In this document: piece by piece, positions 20,071-32,900 of the stretch
Numbering within the stretch: the stretch's first letter is position 1
Layout: each line of letters starts with the position of its first letter
Assembly: GCF_040958095.1 (NCBI RefSeq)
Contig: NC_091227.1
Location: 19,970,819-20,034,818 of the forward strand
Direction: 5' to 3'
DNA from: Procambarus clarkii
Lineage: Eukaryota > Arthropoda > Malacostraca > Decapoda > Cambaridae
Length of the DNA stretch: 64,000 bases
The notes under the pieces: generated by a model
Seen by the model: only the letters and a program-made list of their open reading frames with translations
Told to the model about the DNA's origin: nothing
Databases searched by the model: none
Position numbers and translations under genes: made by a program

Positions 20071-23000
20071 CTAACAATTGTTGTCGAGAGCGTGGTATTT
20101 GTGAGCGGCAGCTGGGATGACAGCAGACACAGAGTAGATATTAAGGTTGCTGGCTGTGTAGCCCTCCTGCAGGAACATGCTTGTGGCAACCAGGAGAACC
20201 ATCTGTACAACAGGAAAAATATATATAGGCTAATTAATTCAAATCTTCCAAACACTACTCCAAATATAAGGGATTTAATGTAGCACTTAGATAACTTCAT
20301 CAGTGAACTATGAATGTTGGTACAGTACAACATTAAATTTTTCTGGTGAATTACCTGTATCTGAGACACTGTAAAAGGACATTACCTTCATTTATCTTAT
20401 CTACAGTATTAAATGTCAAAAACCTGTAATCAGATTTTTACTTTAAGTAGTTAAATGATTTTCTGTCAAGTTATTATTTCTCAATTAAAAAGAACTGGAT
20501 ATTATGACCTAACCTGTCAATTTGTGAAACATTTTTGTGAGCATACCTAATGTACAATTTTTTTTAACACGTGATCTGGTTCTCACTTAGCATTGCTTGC
20601 TAATTTTAGCTACTTCAAGTTCAAGTATGTTTATTGAGATAAGCAAGAAATACATCTCAAAGAGATAGAGTAGCTTAGGCTATTTCTACCCCCCATTTTA
20701 GCTACTATATGTTGGATAATGACCCCCTTAGTGCATTAACCGATCTAAAATAACTCAAAATCGCTTCATTATTACTCTGATTCACAAGGGCCCCAGAATG
20801 ATTGAAAAGTCGCATCTCCCGAGTGGGCAGAATTTGCAAGGCCTCAACTGCTATACCAACACAGTCCACTAACACAAGACAAGTTGATGGTTCCATACAT
20901 AATTTTTGCTGCTTTCAACATTAAGTAAACGTTTTATTTCTACCACAATATATATCAATTTATGCACAATGCACAAATTTATGTGTTAAGTGGTTTTACA
21001 AGAATATAAAATGTAAAGTAAGTAGGTTCACAAACAGCTAAAAGAATATTAACATTTTAAGTACTGTATTGATAAGCAAACACTCATTTCAAGAACAGTT
21101 GGGGAGATACTCCAGTAAGTGCTGGCCATCAAGCCCGAGAATTGATAGGAGCGCGCACACAACAAATTCTGTCTTCAAATAACACAGCCTCTCTATTTAA
21201 ATCCATTAACATGCTAAAGTACACTCATTCCACACATTCTCTTGTGCTATTTACCGGCACAAGATAATTTCAGCAATTTCCTGAAGTTCGGCTTCAGGAA
21301 ATTGCTTCAACACAAGGAGCTACTGAGGTGGGGGGTTAGCTCTTGAAAATATTATGTCCCTCACACTTACATTAAAAGCCTCAAACTATTATATCCCACT
21401 ATGCCAAGTTTTATAATCAGTACTCTAGAGTCTACCAAGCTTCACATAAATACATCAATGTAGCAGTACTGTACTTACAAGAGCAACATGCATGGCACAC
21501 ACAGGTAACCACACTTCCCGGCTCAGCGTATGGTAGTCAATACCAATGTTGTGTAGCACTGTGGGGAAGCATCCCTGGTGGAAAGATTACTATAAAAAAA
21601 TCATATTTCACTTAGCAAATATACCACAGTAAAAAAAAAAAAGCTTATACAGGTTTTAACACATACTGAAGCTCAATTGGTAATGTAGCAAATAATATAC
21701 ACTACCAAATGCTACTGCCGTCATCCTATATGACTCGCCTCGGTTATTACTACATCCTCAGCATCAATTATATGTGCAATGTCCTTCCCACAGTCAGGTA
21801 CAACCTCCAGACAACAGGAGTCAGGAACATCTGTGCCCTTGCCAAAAGCTGTGGCAAACCAATCTTTGTAGCTAATGGTCCCACAGCAGTTCATCTGAAA
21901 GTTTATTATAATTTTATTAAACTACACAAACCTTTTTGAACTATCTAATCCACAAAATTTTCCATAAACTGTTTTAATGCCAACATTAAAGTGTCAGACA
22001 CTGATAAAATTGTTTTAGAGTACAGTACACAATCATAATATTGCATTACTGTTTTCAAAATCATAATCAGAGCAAAAACAACATGCCCCTTGACAAATCA
22101 TTATGTTTAACCCCCTTTAAAAAAAAAAAATAAATAAATAAATCGCCAATTGCTCTTAAATTTTGTCACACATTTGTTGGTTGTGTCTTACAAATTAAGA
22201 GCAAAGAGAATTGTAATTAATTAAATATTTTATGTAGATTTTATACATAATCATCCCTCAAATCCTAGGAGAGAATACAGTACAGTGATAGTGTACCTCC
22301 ATAATTTGGATTCTATATCATTCTTGACCAGATCCAAATTTGGGAGGGATCTGGATTTTTTGGAAGGCTTATAACAAATAGAAAACATTTTTGTGCCAGT
22401 TTAAATACAATATAAAAGTAAAGGGAACTATCAAGAGAAAGTGCCAAGCAATTACAACTACTGCAAATAGCACTTGGAAGGGATCAGGATAAGGATTTGG
22501 GATGGGAGAGGGGTGAAGGAATGGCGCCCAACCACTTGGACAATCAGGGATTGAACTCCGACCTGCATGAAGTGAGACCGTCGCTCTACCGTCCAGCCCA
22601 ATCACTTGGGCGAGAGTACAGTACAGTATTATGAATTTTTATACAGTATAAAATATTATAAATACTGTATGATACTATTTCTTAACTTGCCCTGATGAAG
22701 ACAAATATAGAAATTCTCTGCAAATGATATATCTTACCTCCATCTGGATTTCATCCCACAGCTGAGTATCAGAAATATTGACCCCATAGTCCACTTGTGT
22801 TTTCTCCATGGCTTCACCCATGTAGTCACCCAGTGCCTTGGCCAGTACATGCTGCTTCTGGTAAACTATGCCTGTGCTTACAATTTCTGTCACCACCATC
22901 AACAGGAGCAGAGACAGGCACTATTGAACAATTCAAATAACTTATGTTTAATAATTTCCTGAGTTACTTATTTAACATAAGCAGTCAAGAGTACACCTCT

Positions 23001-26000
23001 AATCTTTGATAACAATAAACATTTTGCATTCAAGTGTACTGTTGTACAGCACATCAGGCTACAACAAACAGATGACATTATGGTTAAAGTAACTGACAAA
23101 TAGGAATGATAAACTTGCTAATAAATAAAAGCCAACATTACAGAATAGCACTGAATGCTGGAACTTTTATACTTTATATTTTTAGATATTGTATCTGGGT
23201 GTGGTAAGTTAACATGACCTAACTTCACCAATTTTTCTCTATAAACTATACTACTGTAATATGCTTTTAATGGGTTACACTCCACTCCTAAATTAATTAG
23301 ATAATTGTTCCCCCAGCACTGTGTGTGTTGGTCCATATTACATTTGGTTTTGCTACCTTACAGGGAAAAATTTAACTCATTCAAAACCAATAATTTGAAT
23401 ACTGTACTGTACATATAAATAACTAACTTAGGTACAGTACTCTCCACGTAGAAATCAGTCATACAAACCTTTCACAAAACAGATCCATTGCCTTACCAAT
23501 TACCAAAAGACTCTAGCTCACAATTTTTTTTATTAAATTTTGTGAGACTTCAATTCAAATAATACTTAAAGGCAATATGGTCCTATATCTACACAAGGTA
23601 ACATATGTGGCATCTCCACTGAACCCTGGGAGAGACCAAGGATGAGGGAATAGACTGTAATAAAGTTCTCTTGGAGGGCATCCATTGCCAACCATTTGGC
23701 ATTACTGTATATGAATCAAGCTTCTTAACCAAGCTTGTGGACATCCATTATATGAAAAAAGTAATATGTAAGACATTATATATAATATAATTATATTATA
23801 CATATTATATAAAACATATTATATTATATAAGACTCAGTAATATTCTCTTACTATGCTTTAAATGATTTTAGTAAACTCTCACAATGCTAAAGAGAAGTT
23901 GAGGCTGTGTGAAAGTCATTAAGCATAATTAAAACCAAGTTTTATGGTTGGTATTCATTTTGAGCTTAACATGGTTTTCATTCACACCATTAGGGAAGTT
24001 ATGGCACTATCTTTCAGAAATAGGGGATGGGCTGCAAGAGGGTGAAAATTCTATACGGTATTGCAATCAGATAATCTTGGACTGTTCTAATTGCATTTTT
24101 AAGTTTTAGTAGATACTGTACTTGCAACCCTAAGGAAAGGGGCTGAAGTCATGAGAAAACCATTGAGCAATGCTAAAACTAAATTCCATTGTTTTACATT
24201 ATGAGTTTGAAGTGGTTTTGCTCTTATTAACGAAATCACGCAGACCCACAATGGTGACACTACTGTAATATATATTTGCCATATTAATTTCATATTAAAT
24301 GGCAGTAGCCAACTCTATTTAATTCCCTATTAAGTGGTGTGTACCTAACCTACTTAAAACATATACTCTTTGACAATTAAATACTGTAAACATATGACAA
24401 AATATGCATTAAAAATCCACAAATCTCTGACACACCAATAATTAACAGCACCTGTATAGTATAATAAATAAAAACACAAAATGCTGTATGAAGGAAGAGG
24501 AAGATGATAATTACAGTACTGTATGTCACCAAATGCAGATAAATTGACATTGCTGTTTAGTATTTTGGAAATTTTAGTATATTTCAGTTAAAAAGTTAAA
24601 AAGTAGTATTTCAAGTTTTTTAAACTGTTGGAAATTTTGGGAATTTATGAACTTTTAAAGTGTATATTTTCAATGCTTTACTGTATAATGTCAGTCTCAG
24701 ATTCTTATATTTCAAAAATAAATATTTCTCACAAATTCTTGTTTATTGAGTGCCTGAGAAGGCAAGACTTGTTTGTTCAAAACTAACTTGCAGATTATTC
24801 ACTAGGTGTTTGTAGATGACTATATATTAAACATCACAAAACACTGGTGTCTACACAGATATTTACACTAAACTCACAATACAGTACTCTAATTACAGAC
24901 ATGTCTGTTACAATATTACAGTTTGTGATCTACATTATATTTTATAAAGTTGCCTTTTAGAGTGCTATAAAATTTCTGTACCAAATCATGTTCACTCACA
25001 ATTTTGAAGGCCTTGGGATTAGGAGCTAGTGTCGCAATAGCTCCAACAGTGCTGGTGGCTGTGATTCCAACTCCTAGCACCATAATCGCACCGACCGCCA
25101 CCCAAAGCCAAGTCGGTATCCATGGTGAGAGATAAGCTACATATGATGTAAGGAGACTTGCACCAGTATAGCTCACAGCTATACCAGTGCCCTGCAAAAA
25201 TAACACAATGTACTGCTCAGTAATTTAATAGTATATTCCAATGATGTAATACTGTATAAACAGTTTGCTGTACTATGGATATCTGCTCGACTATAGCCAT
25301 ATACTGTATATAACAATAAAATACTGTACAATACTTTACATATATTTGCAATAATACAAATGTAAATAAAAGCTTCTGACTATTTGAATAAGTTAACTGA
25401 ATCTACAAAGCATGACTACAAATGCCTTTCAAGCATGTACGAAGATAATAACTAGGCCTATGTAAATAATGGCTTATACAGTACTGCAAATTTATACTGT
25501 ATTACATACATCTCCTGTATTTTGTAGAAACATTAATAACCAGATACAGTAGTTACGTGAATTAACCCGAGGACCACCATCTCTAGTGGCCTCAATAGAA
25601 ACAGTAAGCTGGCACTTGTCAAAGGTGTCTTCTATTATATCAAGATATTAAGATAGGTGATCATATGGTAGAGGTAGATCTATCTTGAGGTTATCTCGAG
25701 ATGATTTCGGGGCTTTTTACTGTCCCCGCGGCCCGGTCCTCGACCAGGCCTCCACTCCCAGGAAGCAGCCCGTGACAGCTGACTAACACCCAGGTACCTA
25801 TTTTACTGCTAGGTAACAGGGGCGCATAGGGTGAAAGAAACTCTGCCCATTGTTTCTCGCCGGCGCCCGGGATCGAACCCGGAACCACAGGATCACAAGT
25901 CCAGCGTGCTGTCCTCTCGGCCGACCGGCTCCCCTTAGATGATCAGTATCTTGGCGGGAAAGAGTGGAACAATGTACAGGAACTGTATGGAAAAAAAGGG

Positions 26001-26490
26001 GGGAGGGGGAAGGGAAAAGACAGAACTTGAAAAAGTGAAAGGTTTGTGTCATGATACAGCCTCTTGGAGAAACTTTCTGCTGTGGCTAACTACTGATTGG
26101 GAGCTTCCAGGAAGGAGAAAGGCATATCAGGGCTATCCTGTTGAGATAACTAGATATACAGTACTGTATCTTTATTACAGCCAAATGATGAAGATGCCTC
26201 TGGCTGTAGCCAATCAAGGTAAATATTTCCAATAACTATGGTGAGATGCTGTGCCCCCGAGATGACTCATCTCGAGTGATGCTGCAGCCTCAGACTACCC
26301 TCCTGGGGGGCCATGCCAAGGTCTCGGGATGCCACTAGGCCAGTGCCAGAGTGATATAATAAGGTGACCAGCCACCAGGATACACCAGGACACAGCAGGA
26401 CACAGGGGGCGGGCGGTGGCAGGCACCGACACGGACACTCACCACCAGGATGAAGAAGGCGGCCAGAGCTATGTACTTGGCCACGGCCAT
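20071..26490 (-). CDS. Tetraspanin, complete, 6 coding exons, 263 residues
   Basis: Exons on minus, in order: 26443-26490, 25000-25191, 22738-22920, 21754-21894, 21479-21574 and 20071-20202 (stop TAG). Every junction is phase 0. The protein has four membrane segments, a short first loop and a large second loop with the CCG signature (residues 144-146), SCC (167-169), DCG (175-177) and GC (189-190), so six cysteines in the six-cysteine class. TM3 carries a glutamate (MVVTEIVSTG), as is usual. The short C-terminal tail contains YHAL (256-259), a YXX-hydrophobic sorting motif. Tetraspanins organise membrane microdomains and bind partner receptors. Oddities: no cysteine near the N-terminus, where most tetraspanins carry palmitoylated ones, and a GTAGTA donor after 21754. 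The ATG lies 20 bp from a large minisatellite. The family is certain; the subfamily is not assigned. Confidence 0.93.
20616..20900 (-). mobile_element. LINE-like 3' end with (ACTTGA) tail
   Basis: On minus, a coding-like stretch (20705-20896, ending near LSNI then stop) is followed by a short 3' UTR containing AGCCTAAGCTACTCTATC, an AATAAA and an ACTTGAACTTGA tail. The same UTR and tail recur at 34007-34085, 37977-37999 and, on +, at 43335-43415. This architecture is that of a non-LTR retroelement or of a SINE borrowing its tail. It lies in the last tetraspanin intron. Confidence 0.6.
21272..21306. repeat. Perfect 15-bp stem with 5-nt loop
   Basis: AGCAATTTCCTGAAG (21272-21286) is followed by the loop TTCGG and the exact complement (21292-21306). 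It lies in a tetraspanin intron. On the + strand the stem is capped by a UUCG-type sequence. It is too short for a miRNA precursor. Confidence 0.7.
22424..22600 (-). mobile_element. SINE-C copy (tRNA-derived)
   Basis: On minus, the head reads like a tRNA (box A GGTAGAGCGACGG, box B GAGTTCAATCCC) and is followed by a body with CCATTCCTTCACCCC-like text and a conserved CTTGATAGTTCCC end. Other copies: 36838-37326 (split), 50003-50170 and 62503-62700. It lies in a tetraspanin intron, between exons 21754-21894 and 22738-22920. Confidence 0.8.
25672..25935 (-). mobile_element. SINE-A copy, well preserved
   Basis: On minus: tRNA-like head with box B GGGTTCGATCCC (complement in 25868-25880), body CTGTTACCTAGCAGTAAAAT, and a distal part with AGGCCTGGTCGAGGACC and CGCGGGGACAG. 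It is the closest relative of the copy at 61024-61235 and lies in the first tetraspanin intron. Confidence 0.88.
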
Positions 26491-26510
26491 GTTGGTCAGC
26501 TGATCTGGCG

Positions 26511-27560
26511 CCGCTCCTGTCACCCGCCGCCACTCCTGTCACCTCCCTCCACCCCTATTACCCGCCGCCACTCCTGTCACCACCCTCCACTCCTGTCACC
26601 ACCCTCCACTCCTGTCACCACCCACCACTCCTGTCACCCGCCGCCACTCCTGTCACCTGCCGCCACTCCTGTCACCCGCCGCCACTCCTGTCACCACCCT
26701 CCACTCCTGTCACCACCCACCACTCCTGTCACCACCCTCCACTCCTGTCACCACCCACCACTCTTGTCACCTCCCTCCACTCCTGTCAGCACCCTCCACT
26801 CCTGTCACCCGCCGCCACTCCTGTCACCTGCCGCCACTCCTGTCACCACCCTCCACTCCTGTCACCACCCTCCACTCCTGTCACCACCCTCCACTCCTGT
26901 CACCACCCTCCACTCCTGTCACCTCCCTCCACTCCTGTCAGCACCCTCCACTCCTGTCACCACCCTCCACTCCTGTCACCCGCCGCCACTCCTGTCACCT
27001 CCCTCCACTCCTGTCACCACCCTCCACTCCTGTCACCACCCTCCACTCCTGTCACAACCCACTACTCCTGTCACCCACCCTCCACTCCTGTCACCACCTG
27101 CCACTCCTGTCAGCTCCCTCCACTCCTGTCATCCGCCGCCACTCCTGTCACCACCCTCCACTCCTGTCACCTCCCTCCACTCCTGTCAGCACCCTTCACT
27201 CCTGTCACCTCCCTCCACTCCTGTCACCCACTGCCACTCCTGTCACCCGCTGCCACTCCTGTCACCTCCCTCCACTCCTGTCACCCGCCGCCACTCCTGT
27301 CACCTCCCTCCACTCCTGTCACCACCCTCCACTCCTGTCACCCGCCGCCACTCCTGTCACCTCCCTCCACTCCTGTCACCTCCCTCCACTCCTGTCACCA
27401 CCCTCCACTCCTGTCACCACTCTCCACTCCTGTCACCACCCTCCACTCCTGTCACCACTCTCCACTCCTGTCACCACCCTCCACTCCAGTTACCACCCTC
27501 CACTCCAGTTACCACCCACCATTCCTGTCACCTACTGCCACTCCTGTCACAGTGCCACTT
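26511..27560. repeat. 19-bp minisatellite abutting the tetraspanin start codon
   Basis: About 55 tandem units of 19 bp, typical unit CCACTCCTGTCACCACCCT, with variants in the last six positions (ACCCGCCG, ACCTCCCT, AGCACCCT) that recur in blocks, suggesting higher-order duplication. The array starts 20 bp upstream of the tetraspanin ATG at 26490, so it must contain or replace the 5' UTR and proximal promoter. On the transcribed minus strand the unit is G-rich, with GGAGTGGAGGGTGG-type runs that could form two-tier G-quadruplexes. A 387-residue open frame on + is a by-product of the repeat. Confidence 0.95.
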
Positions 27561-28737
27561 CTCAAGAGGAATGGTTTAACAGTTTAATCCAATTAAATTG
27601 GAAGTAAATTTGACATATCTGAATTTATCTCAGTCCCACTATCTCTGTAATGGCCTTGACGAGGACAGGAAGCCGGTGGCTTCTCAAAGGTCCCTCATTT
27701 GTCTGGAGTCATGTGTACGTGTAGGAATATGTCCGTTATTTGAAGGTGATGTTTTTTGTCTTAACTTCTCCGGCATTTGATGCAAAGACCCCTTTCTTCC
27801 TCTCAGGATCCTAATGTGTTAAATTTTGCACGCTCAGGAGATGGGGGCGTGGAACCCCCCCACCGGCTCCAGGGAGTTGTACGCAGGCCATATAATTATG
27901 TTTTACGTACTTCCATGTACAGCTTCTCCCCCGAATCAACCTACCCTGGCTTTGTGCCCTGGTGAGGCCACTCCAGACCGACAACCAGAGCCCAACTCCA
28001 TAGTCTCCTGAGACTGATGGATGCCTACTACTAATACTTCTTCCATTGGGAAGCAAGTCACATAAACCAATGTTTTGTGCGTTGGGTGAAAACAAACACC
28101 ATAGGCAGTATAACATTTTATTAATTTAAATTATTAATAATAAATACTTGCAACTGCAGTTGCTAGTAATTTGCAACTGAATCTGCTTGAAATTATTGAG
28201 CTAGAGTTGCAACTGCAGTTGTTAGAAATTTGCAACTGCAAGTTGCATTCTTTTCTACAGTTTTGAGCTTTTTATTTTAGTACAAATATTGTATTTAAAG
28301 ACATGCCAAAATGTGTTCAGAAATGTTAACAATTTTATTATTTAAAACTCATGATTCACTTAATGACACTACAAATTATGTAAATTAAATTATTGTATAC
28401 CCACTTGTGTACATTATTTAATGAATTCATCGGCAAAACTGTGTAGCCAATTCCCCAACATATCTTGCCTCACAAAACATGTGTTGGTGCCTTTGGTAAG
28501 AACAGCCGAACAAATGTTACAATGTGACTAGTTATCAACCCTGGAATATAGTTCATCATTCACAACTATTGATATATGTACTGTATACTAGTTTTTTGTT
28601 GCTTTTGATTCAGCTATTCTGAAAAAAAAGGCTTCAAGCAGCACAGGCTATGGTGAGCCCATCGTACTCACCTGGTACAGATGTGCTGATACATACTAGT
28701 CAAGACACTCATAATGGTAAATATCTGTCCATATCCA
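27561..28737. other. Intergenic with short dispersed motifs
   Basis: Around 27640-27700 lies a copy of a motif (CTTGACGAGGACAGGAAGCC) that recurs near 25580, 38714-38757 and 49125-49185. Around 28145-28250, the word GCAACTGCAGTTG is locally repeated. No gene is supported; the upstream promoter of the tetraspanin, if not inside the minisatellite, would be here. Confidence 0.45.
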
Positions 28738-28885
28738 TATATATCTACCCGGGCTGTGGTGGGTATGTGGGCCTGCGGGCCGCTCCAAGCAACAGCCTAG
28801 TGGACCAAACTCTCACAAGTCAAGCCTGGCCTCGGGCCGAGCTTGGGGAATAGAAGAACTCCCAGAACCCCATCAACCAGGTATC
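28738..28885 (-). mobile_element. Short dispersed repeat, SINE-E copy
   Basis: On minus it reads GGGTTCTGGGAGTTCTTCTA, then a CCCGAGGCCAGGCTTGACTT-like middle and a GCGGCCCGCAGGCCC end. The same order is seen on + at 54228-54364 and, in part, at 31985-32062. Origin unclear. Confidence 0.65.
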
Positions 28886-29818
28886 AACAAGACTATAAGT
28901 CATCACATGCAGAGGGGCATTATACTGCATACTATGCAACACCAAAACTTATACAGGATAGATATACACCATGATGGCAGTTAAACCTAATATTTTATTA
29001 GAAATATAAATCAAGGTACAGTTGACAATACAGTACATGTAACAAAATATTTACTGACCTACAGTAATTCTTGGCCATTATATTTTAACAATAAAGCTCA
29101 AGTGTTTTCTTTCAATATTCCTTAAGAAAACCATGAATTATACAGTACTTCTAAAATCACACTGGCATTATAATCTCTTTAATAAATATCAATATAATAT
29201 TTAATGTAAAAATCATTATTTAACGAGTACAATTAAAAACTACAATATTGTATTTTCTAACTTTTAAAAGAACATAGTCAAGCTGTTTCATTTAATCAGT
29301 TATTTGCAACAAGCTAATATATTTCCTGACACTTAATCTTCTGTCCTTCAAAAAGAAACATGAACAGAAACATTTATTTACCACTAGTATTATTATTTTA
29401 TTTTATTTTAGATTTTGGCCAGCACAAATGAGTAACACTTACTGTGGCCCATTCATATTAAAAGATACACATAATACCTTTTTGAGTCACTGTGACTTGC
29501 ATATTACAGTACTTGCACATGGATTTTCTATTTCAGCATAATTATATATTACTTATGGATATTAGAAATAGTATAGTAGGATTGGTCTACTCCTAACTAG
29601 TGAAAACTAACTTGCATATATCATGTACACATAAGAAAGCAACATTAATTAAAATAAAAAGCAAAATAATTGATAATAAATTTCATAAGAAAGACAACAT
29701 GTCGGTACAATACTGACAAAATATAAAGTGCTTCAGAATACAAATCTTAATACCATGTAATAAATACTGTACTGTCACTTCAATGAGTAGTGTATCAAAA
29801 CCCACCAAACATTTGCTG
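28886..29818. other. AT-rich intergenic stretch
   Basis: No gene or recognisable repeat is supported between the short repeat at 28738-28885 and the 3' end of NIP7. Confidence 0.5.
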
Positions 29819-29824
29819 TTTATT
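29819..29824 (-). terminator. Candidate poly-A signal of NIP7
   Basis: AATAAA on the minus strand, 77 bp after the NIP7 stop codon. Position and orientation fit a polyadenylation signal; nothing else supports it. Confidence 0.45.
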
Positions 29825-29900
29825 AAGAAAATACTATAGCTGTGGAACAACTTGTATTATTTGATATTTTTAATGTAGAAATAAATATTAAAAATAAATC

Positions 29901-32900
29901 TTAAACAAGTGTATCCTCATTTCTGATATATTCTCCAATATCCGCTTGATGAAAGCACACAATATCCATGGGGTCAGCATGTCGGCACTCGGCTGTTGCC
30001 TTAGCTGCTACGCCAAAGCCCTACAATGGAAAATTTATTTCAAGTTGCAAAGTGTATTAGGTGTTAATAGAATAATGCAAGGAATGCAAATGCCATCGGA
30101 AGATGTCATGCAGAACTTAGTAAATGATGAGATAGGCGAGGAAAGGAGTCTATATTTCCAAAGTAAATTGTATAATAGATTGAACCTTAGTAAGTCTGCT
30201 GCTAAAATTATCCAGGCATGGTGTGATGATTAAGATATTGTCAAAATAGTGAAGCCACCTCACAGTACTGGGCATGATGCTGGAGAAAGCTAGTGACAGT
30301 GAAGTTCAAAATCTACAGGAAACCCATGTACAATAACAAAAGTTTTATCATTAATATTTATTTACACCATAATAATAAAACAACACGAGGATTAATAGCT
30401 GGATTCTTTCTCCGGGCATTTATAAGTTTTAACCAGTAGTTGCTTGAAGATGAGTGTCAGTACTTCATTGCATCCTTCCTAAACCAGAAATATCCTATAT
30501 TCTATACCTCATTATGAAATAAAGAAAGCAGGCAACAATGATCAACAGTAACACTAAACAGTACCAAAGCAATGGCTTATTGTCCTGACAGGACAGTCGG
30601 CAAACTACATAACCACCACCTGCAATATTATCAATATATATAGTAGTTGTACACAAAATACCCACTATAATCAAATACCCTTGTCAGAAGAAAAACTATT
30701 AAGTCACCAAAGTACAGCAAAACAGCATTCCTACAGACCAAATACTCCACCTAATGTTAAACAAATAATTGTAAATATTTCAGGTTAAAGTCAATATTCT
30801 CATTTACAAATTCTAGTGTTTTGCTTCCAGCATTCTCACATAATTTGCTCATCTCACTTCCATAAATCCTCTTGTTTACTCATCACTCCATTGCTCCCTC
30901 TTATTTGTTACTACTGGACTTTGTTGTACATAATGCTTACTGTGTAAAATTTCTACCTATATATTGCACTGTAAATTTTCATTAACAAAAGTTCTTAATT
31001 AAACTTACCAATGGAATGTCCTTTGATGAATAAACAACAACACCAGCATATTTTGGAGTATTTTCTGAAATTCTTGACAGGCCAGATTTATAAACATGAT
31101 TACCGTACATGAAATTTTGTTCAGCAGATTCTTTGAGCCAAATTTTGTTCTGTAACAAAACCAAAATCTATTATTATTATTACCATATAACAATATTTTT
31201 AATACTAAAATTTTATGTAAATTGGTCAAATTAAACAAATAAAAGTGAAAGCAATTAAGTTTTTCTAAACTGCTGCTTATTGCAATGTACAGCAGAGTAA
31301 AGTATTAGGATTAAGGATACAAAGGGCTTTACAGTCAAAAAGTGTACAAGTACATTTTTAACAGAACATCAGCTATTTGTAAAACATGCTTTGTTGAATA
31401 TCTTTTGCACAAGTGAAAGAAAATTAAAGTTAGAAATATATGTATATATACAGCATGCTGTAATGAATAATGAATTACTATTAATTACCTTGTTGCAAAA
31501 ACAACATGACCTCAAATATCTGATCTACATTATTAGAAAAACTCTAAAAAGACTTTTTTTTTTTTTTTTGCTAATGGCACCTATGTTTGAAAGCTTGACC
31601 CAGGGAACTGAACTTTTAAACTGTGGAAGAAAAATACAAAGCAGTTTTGCATTGTTAATGCTTAACACTCATACATACAATACTTTTAATTTATTATTCA
31701 TATGACCTTAGCAGAAAATATTAAGTAAAAATTATGCCTGTCAACATAAGTAGTCTAGCTAAAGCAGGTAGGCAGCCTGGCTAGAACAAATAAAGAGGAA
31801 GAAGACACATCTTAACATGGAAAAATCAAGCACTGATTGTAATGAAATTCACCATTTTATACTCCCCATACTTAGAGACAGGAAGCCTGTTAAACTTATT
31901 AAGGCCCCCCCTTCCTAGGCCAACTACTGAACTCCTGGAAGATGCAGTCCACAGCAGTTTTCTAACTCCTAAGTACCTATTTATTAGGTGAAGATACCAG
32001 AAGTATACTTGGAGTGGGTTCTGGGAGCTCTACTCGCCAAGCCCAGCCTTTAGCCAGACTATGGCTTTTGATCAGATGAATAAATGGGCATATCAACAGG
32101 GATACTAATAAGGTACAGTATATATTAAATATATCAACACAAAACAATGGATATAAATTAGATAAGTTTAGATATACAGTACTGTACAAAAGACCTAGGT
32201 CAAGTCTGGTTTGAAAACAGGGTTGTCGGTTTGTGTTACAGGTTACTGGGTAACGTAATACATGTGGGATCACTAGTATTTCAAGCCAAGGTTAGACATA
32301 TATATGAATGAATTTGGGTGGATATAAATACTGCAGGAGCTATCACGTATTGGCCAGTGGGTCTTCTGCAGTTTCCTCGATTCTTATGGTCTTACGAAAT
32401 TAAACACTGCACAAACACTTCCACTATGCCCTTTCAGCTATGATCTGATTGAGCTTACCACTGTACCATCATTAAAGCCATACAGTATAAAGTTACAAAA
32501 TTCTCTCCCCAATATACCTGACAATATGGATGAAGAAACTCCAAGGCTGTAATGTGTACCAGGAACTTTCCTCCCTTTGTTATTTTGCCAAAACAAACTC
32601 CCAGCGATATAATATTTTCACGAGGTAAAGTTGCTGCAAATTTCATAATGTCCTCTTTGACGTAGTAAATTCTGCCATTGTGAAGACGGAAGCAATAGAG
32701 CCCATCAGAGCGTTCAAGTAGGGCCCTGACATTACTACCAATGCTGTTGAAAGAATATAAAGTAATTAATGTTCACCACCCAGAAAAATACGAAAACTGG
32801 GAGAGGAAATAAATTCAGAAGGTAACTCGATCACTTCAAGACAATAAAGGCTTTTGAAATTATTGAAAACATGGCAGATGCACTTTAATGCTGACAAAAG

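Noticed and set aside
26511-27560. CRISPR-like array
   Set aside because: Units are contiguous without unique spacers, in a eukaryotic genome: a minisatellite.
26416-27579. A 387-residue open frame on +
   Set aside because: It is the translation of the 19-bp minisatellite (three units per 57 bp leave the frame open) and runs antisense over the tetraspanin first exon. Pro/Ser/His/Leu repeats with no start context.
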